A DNA stretch of 64,000 nucleotides from CAVTWS01 sp963732655 (GCA_963732655.1 CAVTAI010000001.1:558001-622000), one strand, 5' to 3'; counted from the first letter of the stretch, positions 31,872 to 41,491 are shown. The notes: a model not told the origin generated them from the letters alone. Made by a program: numbers and translations.

Positions 31872-33002
31872 TCAGGTGGCGGGATCGAGCATCTCCGTGA
31901 AGCCGTACCGGGCGTGGGGTCCGAAGCAGATCTGTTCGAACACGCCGATGCCCGTCTGGCCATTGCTGCTGGTGGCCCGCACGACCTGCTGGATGTGCTG
32001 GTTCTCGCGCCCCATCGGATCGAGCTCGTCGGACTTCCAGAAGCTGCTGCCGACCGCCAGCTCGCCCTTCCACATGCCGTGCCCCCACTCGGGGTGGCTG
32101 TAGCCGATGCCCTTCATGCGGAAGCAGATGAGCGGCTCGAGCTCGATCTCCTCGCGCTCGCCCGTGGTCCGGATGAGGGCGATCTTGGCGTGGCCGGCCC
32201 GGCGGGTACCCGGGATGTAGGTGATGTCGTGCTCGACGCCACCCAGGAGCTCGATAGTGGGATCGGCGCCGGTCGGAACGTTGCCGTCGTCGTACACGGG
32301 AACCAGCGCACCATCCCAGTGCCACATCTGACCGCTGGCCCGCTCGAAGACGCCGTAGTGCGTGCAGCGGTCGTCCCAGTGGATCGGCGCCCACAGGAAG
32401 AAGGCCTGCACCGCGGACTGGCTGCTCGCCGGAGCGACACCCGCGTCCGGCAGGCCGACCGGGCGGACCCCCCAGCTCCGGTCCTTCGTGCCGAACACCC
32501 GGTCGGGGTGGATCTCGACCCGCTCACCGGCGTACGTGATGTGGCCCTCCCAGCGACCGAACTGCGCGAACCGGGTCACGTCCATGAGGAGCGATGCCCC
32601 TCGGTGGGTGGTCTGGCGACCCTCCTCGACCGGGGCCGTGCGGGCCCGGAACGTGAGGTCCGCCGAGATGCCCGTCTCGTTGTCGTCGACCGTGACTCTC
32701 AGCACCTTCATGGGCTCGACGATGTCGATCGTGAACGGGCCGATCGTGACATCGGTCGGCTCCTGCGGTGCCCGGCGCGAGGCGTGGAATGAGTGCTGCT
32801 CCCCCTTGCGGACGATGCTCAGCCCGCAGTCCATGATGCCGAGGTTGGGGTAGATCGCCGAGCCGATGCCGAAGTAGAACTCGCCATCGTCCTGGTAGCC
32901 GTTGAACCAGTAACGGTCGTAGGCGTTGCGGTCACCGGTCGCGGGAACGGCGATCGGAGCGGGGATCTGATGGATCGGATAATCGTCGAACTTCGAGAGC
33001 AT
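31872..33002 (-). CDS. AttH/CrtC-like (lipocalin-fold) protein of unknown function
   Basis: The 376-residue protein lacks a signal peptide and looks all-beta, with many Trp, Tyr, Asp and Gly. Features such as 'AYDRYWFNGYQDDGEFYFGIG' (cited in part: YDRYWFNGY near 29-37), FGTKDRSWGVRPVG and 'FFLWAPIHWDD' resemble the hydroxyneurosporene-synthase/AttH superfamily, where the D-x-SWG-R segment is common. Members act on terpenoid or lipid substrates, but most are uncharacterised. The neighbouring oxidoreductase on the same strand may share a pathway; the inverted repeat between them argues for separate mRNA ends. The family assignment is moderate. Confidence 0.6.
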   Translation of the reverse strand: MLSKFDDYPIHQIPAPIAVPATGDRNAYDRYWFNGYQDDGEFYFGIGSAIYPNLGIMDCGLSIVRKGEQHSFHASRRAPQEPTDVTIGPFTIDIVEPMKVLRVTVDDNETGISADLTFRARTAPVEEGRQTTHRGASLLMDVTRFAQFGRWEGHITYAGERVEIHPDRVFGTKDRSWGVRPVGLPDAGVAPASSQSAVQAFFLWAPIHWDDRCTHYGVFERASGQMWHWDGALVPVYDDGNVPTGADPTIELLGGVEHDITYIPGTRRAGHAKIALIRTTGEREEIELEPLICFRMKGIGYSHPEWGHGMWKGELAVGSSFWKSDELDPMGRENQHIQQVVRATSSNGQTGIGVFEQICFGPHARYGFTEMLDPAT

Positions 33003-33085
33003 TCGGTGACCCTAGCGTCCGGGCCCGATCCGGTCCCTCTCGCTCTGGTCTCTCGCCCGGTGTCAGCCGGCGGCAGTCGTCGGTC

Positions 33086-35471
33086 TCAGCCGCGGAGGCG
33101 AGCGTCGAGGTCGGTCTCGACCGCGGCGACACATGCGGACAGCACCTCCGCGACCTCCTCGTCGGTGAGTGTTCGATCAGGGGCCTGGAGCCGGAGGCTG
33201 TAGGCCAGGCTGCGCCGGCCCTCGCCCACCTGGGCGCCGCGGTACACGTCAAAGAGCCGCAGGTCGGCGAGCAACTGACCCGCGGCGCCTCGAAGCCGAC
33301 GCTCGACCGCGGCCGCCGGGATGGAGTCGGCGGTGTCGAACGCCAGGTCGAGGTCACTGGACGGGTACTTGGACACCGGTTCGTAGCGACGAACACCGTG
33401 AGGGAGGGCGAGCAGTGCCTCGAGATCGACCTCGAGGAAGGCGACGCGCTCGGCGACTCCATACGCCGCGAGCACGGCGGGGTCGAGCTCGCCGACCACA
33501 CCGACGCGCGTGGTTGAACCGCCCGCGACGGGCATGCAGATGCACGCCGTCCGGGTGGCGTGCCACCCCGGCTGCTCCGTATCGGCGTCGAGGGTCCATC
33601 CCCGCACCCCCAGCGCGTCCGCCACCGCGGCCCACACCCGGACGGCCGCCGGAGCCTCAGCGCCGGCCAGAGCGGCGCCGACCATCTCGCGCTCGTCGGG
33701 GAGCCGCTGACCGGCCCGCTCGGCCGCGGGATGCGCGTACACGTGACCGACCTCGAAGATCGAGATGCCGGTGGCGCGGTGCGATCCGTTGTACGCCAAC
33801 GTCTTGAGCAGGCCCGGGCGGAGCGACGTGCGCATCACCGATTCCTCGGCCACCAGCGGATTGGCGACGCGCACACCCGATTCGTCAGAGAGGCCGGCTC
33901 GGCTCAAGTCCCCCGGGGCGAGGAACGGCACCGGCAGGACCTCATCGAAACCGAGGCCGACCATGGCCTGGCGGAGCGCCCGCCGATCGATCTGGTGGGA
34001 GGTCAAGGCACCGACCTGATCGGGGCGCGGCACTGTGCGGTCGATCCGCGAATAGCCGTGGAGGCGGGCGACCTCTTCGATGAGGTCGATCTCGGTGGCG
34101 CTGTCGGGCCGGAACGACGGGATCTCGACCTCGAGGTCGTCCCCGGCGGTCGCCACCTCACAACCGATGGCGGTGAGATGACCGGCGATGTCGCGGGCGG
34201 ACAGGTTCGTTCCCAGCACGGCGTTGGCCCGCTCGGTTCGGACGCGGACCCGAGCCCGAGCCGGCTCGTTGCCCCGCGCATCGATCACGCCCGGGGCCAG
34301 TGTCGCTCCGGAGTCGGCCAGCAACTCGCCGAACCGGCGAGCGGCCAGGTCGCAGATGCCGGGATCGCTCCCCCGCTCGAAACGAGCCGAGGCCTCGCTC
34401 CGCAGCCCCAGGCGACGTGACGAGGTGGCGATGGTCATGGAATGCCACCAGGCCGCCTCGAACAACACCGAGGTGGTCCGCTCGGAGATCTCCGTCGACG
34501 CGCCACCCATGACCCCCGCGATGCCGATGGCCACATCGTCGCCATCGGCGACGACACCATCGGTGGCCACGAGGGAGCGGGTGACACCGTCGAGCGTCTC
34601 GATGGTCTCACCTTCCTTGGCCATCCGCACCCGCAGCTGGCCGCCCGCGACACGATCGAGGTCGTAGGTGTGGTTGGGCTGCCCGAGCTCCAGCATCACG
34701 TAGTTCGAGATGTCGACCACGCTGTTGATCGGCCGCATGCCGAGAGCTCGCAGCCGGTTCTGGATGCGCGGTGACGACACGCCCACGGCGATGTCGTCGA
34801 GCACGCGGGCCACGAAACGGCCGCACAGATCCGGGGCCACGATCTCGACTGCGGCCCGATCCATGGCCGAGGCCCCGGCCGTGTTCGGAACCGGCTCGGG
34901 GATCGCGAACGGGAGTCGCAGCCGCGCCGCGAGGTCGCGGCGCCACCCCGGCCACCGACATGGCATCAGGACGGTTCGGGTTGACCTCGAGGTCGTACAT
35001 CACGTCCGGCTCGATGCGCAGGGCGTCTCGGATCGGCGTACCGGGCGCCAAGAAGGGGTCGAGGATCATGATCCCCGCGGCGTCGACACCGAGCTCGAGC
35101 TCGGTCGCCGAGCACAACATGCCGTTCGACCACTCGCCGCGCAGCTTGCGCCGGGCGATCTCCAGGCCGCTCGGCATGACCGTCCCGAGGGTCGCGAGCG
35201 GCACGAGATCGCCGGCGGACATGTTGAACGCGCCGCAGCAGATCTGGAGTGCCTCACCGTCACCGAGATCGACGTCGACGAGCTGGATCCGGTCGGCCGA
35301 CGGATGTGGTTTGGTCGCCAGGACGCGTGCCACGACGATGCCGTCCAACCCGTGGCCGAGCAGCGTCATCTCCTCGACCGCCAGGCCGAGGTCCGACAGC
35401 GTGTCGGCCACGGCGGTGGGTTCGCCCTCGATGGGCGCGAACTCCTGCAACCAGGACAGCAACACCTTCAT
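33086..35471 (-). CDS. pheT: Phenylalanyl-tRNA synthetase beta subunit, interrupted by an apparent +1 frameshift
   Basis: Two overlapping frames together make one PheT of about 794 residues. The first (from ATG 35471) holds the OB-fold tRNA-binding domain (VVARVLATKPHPSADRIQ) up to NPNRPDAMSVAGVA; the second continues with RDLAARLRLPF and runs through the B3/B4 editing domain, B5, the catalytic-like core and the C-terminal anticodon-binding domain (residues about 700-794). The switch is at about 34940. There GTGGCGCCGCGACC contains one base more than the expected GTGGCGCGCGACC. PheT is essential, so sequencing or assembly error is the first explanation. It follows pheS by 72 bp. Confidence 0.9.
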
Positions 35472-35543
35472 GACTCGACCCTCACGACACGTCCCTCACG
35501 ACACGACCTTCTCGAAACCGACAGCACCATTGACGGCCTGCAC

Positions 35544-36560
35544 TCAGAACTGGGACAGGAATCGGACGTCGTTGACGAACAGCTGGCGCAGATCGTCGAC
35601 GCCGAAGAACGTGTTGGCCATGCGGTCGATCCCGAACCCGAACGCAAAACCCGACCATTCCTTGGGGTCGATGCCTCCGGAGATCAACACGTTGGGATGC
35701 ACCATCCCGCATCCGCCGAGCTCCAGCCACGACCCATCGGGCCGTTGGATGTCGAACTCGGCGGACGGCTCGGTGAACGGGAAGTACGAGGGCCGGAGGC
35801 GGGACGTGAAGTCGCGCCCGAAGAACGCCTTGGTGAACGTCTCGAGGGTGCCGGCCAGGTCCCCGAACGTGATGCCGCGGTCGATCACCAGCCCCTCGAT
35901 CTGGTGGAACACCGGCATGTGGGTGGCGTCGGCGGTGTCGCGGCGGAACACTCGCCCGGGCATGATCGAGTAGATCGGTGGGGCGACGGTCTCGATCACC
36001 CGCACCTGCACCGGCGACGTGTGGGTGCGCAACAACGTGCTCTGGGGTGCGCCGTATTCGACGTAGAGCGTGTCGTACATGTCGCGGGCGGGATGGCCCG
36101 GCGGGAAGTTGAGCGCGCCGAAGTTGTGCCACTCGTCTTCGATCTCAGGGCCTTCGGCAACGGTGTAACCCATGCCCACGAAGACGTCCTCGAGCCGCTG
36201 CCAGGTCTGGGTGACGAGGTGCAGGTGGCCGAGACGCGCCCCGGTGGTGTCGACCTCGGTGAGGTCCAGCCGCTCGCGGTCGAGCTGGGCTCGACGACCG
36301 ACCGCGTCCAGTTCGGTGCGTCGCGTGCTCAGCACCGCGTCGACGGCCGTGCTGACGTCGTTGAGCCGACGGCCGACCGTTTTGCGGTCAGCGGGCGCGA
36401 GCGCGCCGAGCGACGACTTGATGGCGGCCAGCTCGGATCGCTTTCCGGTGAGCTCGATCTGGAGCTCGTGCAGCGCCGCCGGGTCGGACTGGTCAGCGGC
36501 CGACGAGGCCGCCGACGCCAGGACGGCGTCGAGTCGATTCAGGAGATCAGGGGCGCTCAC
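35544..36560 (-). CDS. pheS: Phenylalanyl-tRNA synthetase alpha subunit
   Basis: The 338-residue catalytic subunit has an N-terminal coiled-coil (about 1-90, LQIELTGKRSELAAIKSSLG) that grips tRNA. The class II synthetase core follows: motif 2 'PGRVFRRDTADATHMPVFHQIEG' (cited in part: FRRDTADATHMPVFHQ), 'WLELGGCGMVHPNVL' and motif 3 GFAFGFGIDRMAN. The start is GTG 36560, with GGTGG just upstream; another GTG at 36581 is possible. It forms an operon with pheT and is divergent from the cupredoxin-like gene. Confidence 0.95.
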   Translation of the reverse strand: MSAPDLLNRLDAVLASAASSAADQSDPAALHELQIELTGKRSELAAIKSSLGALAPADRKTVGRRLNDVSTAVDAVLSTRRTELDAVGRRAQLDRERLDLTEVDTTGARLGHLHLVTQTWQRLEDVFVGMGYTVAEGPEIEDEWHNFGALNFPPGHPARDMYDTLYVEYGAPQSTLLRTHTSPVQVRVIETVAPPIYSIMPGRVFRRDTADATHMPVFHQIEGLVIDRGITFGDLAGTLETFTKAFFGRDFTSRLRPSYFPFTEPSAEFDIQRPDGSWLELGGCGMVHPNVLISGGIDPKEWSGFAFGFGIDRMANTFFGVDDLRQLFVNDVRFLSQF

Positions 36561-36674
36561 GTGTCCACCCTGGCCCGGCACGGGCGCGGCTGTCGAAGGA
36601 GTTGTCAGGGATTGCGCCCGCCAGGTTACCGGGTCGCCACCCCCGACCCGGGACCGGCGCCTAGCCTGGACGAC

Positions 36675-37061
36675 ATGCGACCTCGCCCTGCGCTTCGTGC
36701 GGCCGTCCTCGCGGTGGCGTTCGCTCTGCCGGGCTGTGGCGGCGACGGTGGGGACCCGGTCGTCCCGTCGTTCCAGGATGCGGCCGCCTCCGTGACCCCG
36801 ACCGTGGAGTACGCCATCCCGTCCGGGACCGCCGCCCGGGCCGACGCCGGGGAGGACCCGGCGATCTTCCCGAACCCGCTGGTGCTCCAGGTCGGTGATG
36901 TGATTCGCATCGTGAACGACGACGCCATCGGCTACGACATCGGGCCGTTCTACGTCGGCGCCGGCGAGACGATGGCGGCCACCGTCACGAGCGCCGGCGA
37001 ACGCTCAAGCTTCTGCTCGTTGCACCCGAGCGGCTCGATCACCGTCATCGTCGAAGCCTGA
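36675..37061 (+). CDS. Cupredoxin-like lipoprotein
   Basis: The 128-residue protein starts with a short signal peptide and the lipobox L-P-G-C (about residues 17-20). The mature part fits a small cupredoxin fold, with 'PNPLVLQVGDVIRIVNDD' and a closing 'SSFCSLHPSGSITVIVEA' strand. The Cys and His of a type I copper site are present (C..H), but the expected first His in the I-x-N-x-D segment and the terminal Met are not obvious, so copper binding is doubtful. The ATG at 36675 begins the signal. The long open frame upstream is antisense to pheS-pheT. Confidence 0.78.
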   Translation: MRPRPALRAAVLAVAFALPGCGGDGGDPVVPSFQDAAASVTPTVEYAIPSGTAARADAGEDPAIFPNPLVLQVGDVIRIVNDDAIGYDIGPFYVGAGETMAATVTSAGERSSFCSLHPSGSITVIVEA

Positions 37062-37065
37062 CCAC

Positions 37066-37125
37066 CTCAGCCGGCACCTCGGTCAGCCGGCATCTCGATC
37101 AACCGGCACCTCGATCAGCCGGCAA
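37066..37125. repeat. Imperfect 16-bp tandem repeats spanning a stop codon
   Basis: Three full units of a CTCGRTCARCCGGCAN pattern (37078-37093, 37094-37109, 37110-37125) follow a truncated 12-bp unit (37066-37077). On the minus strand each unit contains GGC/GGT-TGA, and the first of these is the stop codon of the esterase gene. The segment separates two convergent genes. Confidence 0.8.
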
Positions 37126-38704
37126 AGAGGGCGGGGGCCGAATCGGTGGCCGTGCGGATCATCGCCTGGGCCTCCGGAGGAAGCACGAAACCGGCGTCCG
37201 TCGCCGCCTCGGCCGCCGCGGTGAACTGGGCGACGTAATCATCGACGGTGCCGTACCGCGCGACCAGCGACTCGGCGGAGAAAGGCGTGGTGCTGCCGAA
37301 CAGGGTGCAGAAGCCATTGGCGTCCTCGGCGGGTTCGCCCGACAACGTGGCGACGGGCACGTCGACGAGCGGTGTGCGGATGCCGCCCAGGGCGTTGCCG
37401 TCAGGGTCACGTTCGATCGCGCTTCCATCGGCGGTCAGCTCGAGGCGAGGTGAGGTCGGCGGGAGCGTGCCATTGTCGACCCAGTCGACGAACGCGTGCA
37501 GCGCCGCCATCAGCACCTCGTGCTGAGGGCCGTCGTTCAGGGGCGACGTGCAATTGAGCAATCCCGCGGTATCCACGCCGGGACCGACGCCGTAGACGTC
37601 CTCGATGAGGTAGGCGTCGGCGTGGGCGGTACCGGCGACCTCCCACGTGCGGACGCTCTCGGTGTCGTCCTGGCGGGAGATCGCATACCCGAGCAGGGTC
37701 ATGTCGGTCTCCGTCTCGAAGATCAGCACCGGATCGTCCAGATCGGTGCGGATCAGAAGGGCATCGCCCTCGGCCACGTCGCCCCGATCGCCGTCGAGTG
37801 TGGGTGCGCCACCACCGCGGCTGTGCACGAGGAAGCCGTCGAAGAGGCCGGTGATGGGGTGCACGCCGTTGATGTAGGTGGTCAGGAAGAACGCGGACTG
37901 CGACTCCCCAGCAGCGACCACGTGAGCGACATCGAGATCGCCCATCGGGCCGTCAGGCCGCGTGATCGCAGCTGCGGCCGCGCTGTACATGTCGAATGAG
38001 TAGGCGTCGCCGGGGTGGACGAGCGTGCCGTACCGCTCCGGGTTCGTGCCGACGAGACCGCCCGTCGCCGGTGATTCGCCCAACACCGGGGTGCCACCGA
38101 TCACGCCGACCGCCTGAGCGGAAACGCCGATCCAGGCGTGGCCCTCCCGGATCATCTCCTGGTACATGTACCCCCAGTCGGGGTCGCCGTCGCCGCCGCC
38201 GGAGACGTTCAACCACTCGACGATCACCGTCCCACTGAAGACGGCCGGGTCCACGGGCCGCCGCAGTACCGCCCGGGTCGAGAACGCCGCGGTCGGCCCC
38301 GGTTCCGCGGTCCACAGACCGTCGGGCGAGCGCTCCCCCGCCAACGAGAACGAGCGGGCATCTCCGGTGACGAAGTACTCCTCCTCGGCATACCCGAGCG
38401 ACGGCAGGTCCTGCAGGCCGGTGCTGGGGATCGCTGGCGTCCCGGCGATCGGGCCGTCGAGCACGATGCCGTCGAACGCGGCCAGGGCGGCAGATCGGTC
38501 GATCGCCTCCGCGACGGTGGTCGTCGTCTCGTCGGCGGGGGTTTCGGACTCCTGGGCCGGAGGATCCGGGGCCTCCGTGGTGGTCTGGTCGTCGACGGTG
38601 GGGTCCGAGTCGGCCGGCGCGGTCAGGTCGTCGTCATCGTCGGAGCATCCGGCGGCGGTGAGCGCGATGGCGACCAGGACCAACGTCAAGCGGCGAATCA
38701 TCAT
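37115..38704 (-). CDS. Lipoprotein alpha/beta-hydrolase (putative esterase)
   Basis: The 529-residue protein starts with a lipoprotein signal (lipobox T-A-A-G-C at about residues 15-19), then an Asp-rich and Thr/Glu/Pro-rich linker to about residue 75. An alpha/beta-hydrolase domain follows. The nucleophile elbow is AAGESQSAFFL, and a C-terminal 'GTAHADAY' probably holds the catalytic His. It resembles the family named alpha/beta hydrolase domain (Abhydrolase_10-like). It is probably exported and tethered. Its ATG (38704) overlaps the corrected hisF stop as ATGATG, so it is co-translated with the histidine operon, without an obvious histidine role. Confidence 0.8.
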   Translation of the reverse strand: MMIRRLTLVLVAIALTAAGCSDDDDDLTAPADSDPTVDDQTTTEAPDPPAQESETPADETTTTVAEAIDRSAALAAFDGIVLDGPIAGTPAIPSTGLQDLPSLGYAEEEYFVTGDARSFSLAGERSPDGLWTAEPGPTAAFSTRAVLRRPVDPAVFSGTVIVEWLNVSGGGDGDPDWGYMYQEMIREGHAWIGVSAQAVGVIGGTPVLGESPATGGLVGTNPERYGTLVHPGDAYSFDMYSAAAAAITRPDGPMGDLDVAHVVAAGESQSAFFLTTYINGVHPITGLFDGFLVHSRGGGAPTLDGDRGDVAEGDALLIRTDLDDPVLIFETETDMTLLGYAISRQDDTESVRTWEVAGTAHADAYLIEDVYGVGPGVDTAGLLNCTSPLNDGPQHEVLMAALHAFVDWVDNGTLPPTSPRLELTADGSAIERDPDGNALGGIRTPLVDVPVATLSGEPAEDANGFCTLFGSTTPFSAESLVARYGTVDDYVAQFTAAAEAATDAGFVLPPEAQAMIRTATDSAPALFAG

Positions 38705-39511
38705 CGGGCCTCCCCCAGTTCGGGCGCGAATGGGTGCGCCGGACGCACCACGATGCCACACGATGTCAGATGGGCCTTGGCCTCGGCCACCGTGAACTCG
38801 CCGAAGTGGAAGATCGAGGCCGCCAGCACGGCGTCCGCGTGGCCATCGACGGATTCCGGCGACCAGGTGATCCAAGCTGCCGACTCCCCCGCTGGCGATC
38901 ACGGGCACGGTGACCGCGGCCGCGACCGCCGCGGTCACCGGGAGGTCGAATCCTTCTCGCGTGCCGTCCCGATCCATCGACGTGAGCAGGATCTCGCCCG
39001 CGCCCAGGTCGACGACCTGGCGAGCCCAGTCGAGGACATCGATGCCGGTGCCCCGCCGGCCGCCGTGGGTGAACACCTCGAACCCGCTCGCCGGCACGTC
39101 GGGACCGGTCGATCGGCGCGAATCGATGGCGACGACCACGCATTGGCTCCCGAACTCCGCGGCGATCTCGGCCACCAGCTCTGGGCGCTCGACTGCCGCG
39201 GTGTTCACGGACGTCTTGTCGGCCCCGGCCCGGAGGAGGCGGCGAGCATCGCCAACCGAGCGGATCCCGCCTCCCACCGTGAACGGGATGAAGACCTGCT
39301 CGGCGGTTCGGGTGACGACGTCGACGATGGTCTCTCGGGCATCAGACGACGCGGTGATGTCCAGGAAGACCAGCTCGTCGGCACCCTCGAGGTCGTAGCG
39401 GGCCGCCAGCTCGACGGGGTCGCCGGCATCTCGAAGGCCGACGAAGTTGACCCCTTTCACGACCCGTCCGGCGTCGACGTCGAGGCAAGGGATGATCCGG
39501 GCCGTCTGCAT
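38701..39511 (-). CDS. hisF: Imidazole glycerol-phosphate synthase cyclase subunit, with an apparent +1 frameshift
   Basis: HisF makes IGP and AICAR from PRFAR with ammonia from HisH. The frame from ATG 39511 gives RIIPCLDVDAGRVVKGVNFV, FTVGGGIRSV and VPVIASGGVGSLDHLVAGI. After this it shifts: the normal continuation, DGHADAVLAASIFHFGEFTV, lies in the next frame and ends at the TGA 38703-38701. The extra base is near 38848 (ATCCGTCGATGGC in place of ATCCGTGATGGC). Corrected length is about 269 residues, normal for HisF. Uncorrected, the frame fuses into the esterase gene. Sequence error is likely, as with pheT. It overlaps hisA by 1 base. Confidence 0.9.
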
Positions 39512-40263
39512 CAGCGCCTCCCGGCTCCGGCAGCCGCGATGGCGTCGAGTGTCGAGGCGACGTCGACCCGTCCTTCGTAGATGGCTCGCCCGACGATGAC
39601 GCCGGCCAGACCCCTCCCCGCGACCTCCATCTGGGCGAGCTCGGTGATGTGCACCAGCTCGCCCACACCTCCTGACGCGACCACTGGGACGGCGCTGGCC
39701 TGCAACGTCTCCACCAGGCCCTCCACGTCTGGTCCCTCGAGAGTGCCGTCACGAGCGATCTGGGTGACGATCAGGGCCTCGACCCCGGCATCGGCGAACT
39801 CCGCGGCGACCTCGGCGAGATAGCGGCCGCTGCCCTCGGTCCACCCCCGTACCGCGACCTCCCGGCCCCGAACATCGAGTCCAACGGCGACTCGGGCATC
39901 TCGCGCCAGGATCCGCACGAAAGCAGGGTCCTCGAGGGCCGCCGTCCCCACGACCACCCGTGCCACGCCGAGTTGGTAGAGATCCGCCGCCGACGCGTGG
40001 TCCCGCACCCCACCTCCGACCTGAACCGGGACATCGACCGCCGCGGCGATCGCGGCGATCGCCCGGCGGTTCACGGGCTCCCCGGTGCGGGCCGCGTCGA
40101 GGTCGACGACGTGGATCCAGCGCGCGCCCGCATCACGGAAGCCGAGTGCTCGAGCGACGGGGTCATCATCGTAGGTCGTGGCCTGGTCGTAGTCGCCCTG
40201 GTACAGCCGTACACAACGGCCACCCAGCAGATCGATCGCCGGGAAGAGTTCGAACGTGGTCAT
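39511..40263 (-). CDS. hisA: Phosphoribosylformimino-5-aminoimidazole carboxamide ribotide isomerase
   Basis: The 250-residue TIM-barrel isomerase precedes HisF/HisH in histidine synthesis. It has ELFPAIDLLGGRCVRLYQGD near the start (catalytic Asp in AID), VQVGGGVRDH, a second catalytic Asp in QIARDGTLEGPD, and VVASGGVGEL. In many actinobacteria the homolog (PriA) also serves tryptophan synthesis as TrpF; no separate trpF is visible here, which is not informative in a window. The ATG at 40263 overlaps hisH by 4 bp. Confidence 0.95.
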   Translation of the reverse strand: MTTFELFPAIDLLGGRCVRLYQGDYDQATTYDDDPVARALGFRDAGARWIHVVDLDAARTGEPVNRRAIAAIAAAVDVPVQVGGGVRDHASAADLYQLGVARVVVGTAALEDPAFVRILARDARVAVGLDVRGREVAVRGWTEGSGRYLAEVAAEFADAGVEALIVTQIARDGTLEGPDVEGLVETLQASAVPVVASGGVGELVHITELAQMEVAGRGLAGVIVGRAIYEGRVDVASTLDAIAAAGAGRR

Positions 40264-40907
40264 ACGGCCGGTCCCCCGGAGGTGATCACCGTCGACGCCG
40301 CCACTCGCTCGACGAAACGCGCCAGCAGGGCCAGCCCCCACACGCCCGATTTCTCGGGATGGAACTGGGTGGCCGCTACTGCGTCTCGCTCCACGACCGC
40401 CGGCACCGGGCCGCCGTAGTCGCACACGCCGACCGTCTCCGCAGTCATCGGAGCGGCGTACGAGTGGACGAAGTAGTACCAACCCGGCTCGGGCGCGTCG
40501 CCGAGCACGACGCTCGGCTTCACCACCTCGACCTGGTTCCACTGCATCTGAGGCCGCTTGACGCCCTCGGGCAGGAGGCGCAGCTGGCCCGGGAGGATCC
40601 CCAACCCCGGCACACCCGGCGATTCATCGCTCCCGTCGAAGAGCATCTGCATGCCGACGCAGATCCCGAGGAAGGGTCGGCCCGACGCGGCCGCCGACCG
40701 CGTCGGCTCGGCCAGGCCACGAGCGTGGAGGGCGGCCATGCACGCGCCGAACGCGCCCACCCCAGGGAGCACGACTGCCGCCGCGCTGGCGATGACGGTG
40801 GCGTCATCGGTCAACACAGCGTCGGCGCCACACCGCTCCAGGGCCTTCTGGGCCGACCGCAAATTGCCGATGCCATAGTCGACGACGGCGACCAGTGGAC
40901 GCCTCAC
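40260..40907 (-). CDS. hisH: Imidazole glycerol-phosphate synthase glutaminase subunit
   Basis: The 215-residue class I glutamine amidotransferase supplies ammonia to HisF. The nucleophile Cys lies in GICVGMQMLFDGS (about residues 82-94), and the His-Glu pair in QFHPEKSG near 187-194. The N-terminus 'VAVVDYGIGNLRS' is typical. The start is GTG 40907, overlapping the hisB stop (GTGA). Confidence 0.96.
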   Translation of the reverse strand: MRRPLVAVVDYGIGNLRSAQKALERCGADAVLTDDATVIASAAAVVLPGVGAFGACMAALHARGLAEPTRSAAASGRPFLGICVGMQMLFDGSDESPGVPGLGILPGQLRLLPEGVKRPQMQWNQVEVVKPSVVLGDAPEPGWYYFVHSYAAPMTAETVGVCDYGGPVPAVVERDAVAATQFHPEKSGVWGLALLARFVERVAASTVITSGGPAV

Positions 40908-41491
40908 AGCGTCCCCTTGGTGGAGGGGATGACGTCGCCGTCGATGCGGACGGCATCGCGCAGGGCGCGGGCGACCGCCTTGAAGCTGGCCTCGATGATG
41001 TGGTGGGTGTTGCGTCCGCGCACCAGGACCAGGTGCATGGTGGTCGCCGATGCGGTGGCGAAGGCGCGCCAGAACTCCTCCACCAGCTGCGGATCGAACG
41101 GTGGATCACCCAGGATCTTCTCGCCGGGGAACTCGACGTCGTAGTGCAGGAACGGTCGGCCCGACAGATCGAGGGCGACATCCACCAGCGCTTCGTCGAG
41201 GGGCACCGAGGTGTGGGCGAACCGGCGCACGCCCGCCTTGGATCCGAGCGCGGTCTTGAACACCGAGCCCAGCAGGATGCCGGTGTCCTCGACGGTGTGA
41301 TGGGCGTCGATCTCGAGGTCGCCGTCGGCCTGCACGGTGAGGTCGAAACCGCCGTGACGGCCGAGCTGGTCGAGCATGTGATCGAAGAACGGAATCCCGG
41401 TCGACACGTTGGTCGTGCCGGTGCCGTCCAGGTCGACGGTCACCGAGATCGACGTCTCGGCGGTCACTCGTTCAGCGGTGGCGTGGCGCAT
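40904..41491 (-). CDS. hisB: Imidazoleglycerol-phosphate dehydratase
   Basis: The 195-residue manganese enzyme dehydrates IGP to imidazole acetol phosphate. The metal-binding repeats are GIPFFDHMLDQLGRHGGFDL and AHHTVEDTGI in the first half, and VVEEFW-like LVEEFWRAFA and NTHHIIEASFKAVARAL in the second. It is the monofunctional form with no phosphatase domain. It starts 24 bp after hisC and overlaps hisH by 4 bp. Confidence 0.97.
   Translation of the reverse strand: MRHATAERVTAETSISVTVDLDGTGTTNVSTGIPFFDHMLDQLGRHGGFDLTVQADGDLEIDAHHTVEDTGILLGSVFKTALGSKAGVRRFAHTSVPLDEALVDVALDLSGRPFLHYDVEFPGEKILGDPPFDPQLVEEFWRAFATASATTMHLVLVRGRNTHHIIEASFKAVARALRDAVRIDGDVIPSTKGTL

Noticed and set aside
34710..37061. 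A 783-codon plus-strand ORF across pheT and pheS
   Set aside because: It is antisense to both synthetase genes, Arg/His-rich with no domain, and results from the high GC content. Only its last 128 codons (36675-37061) are a real gene.
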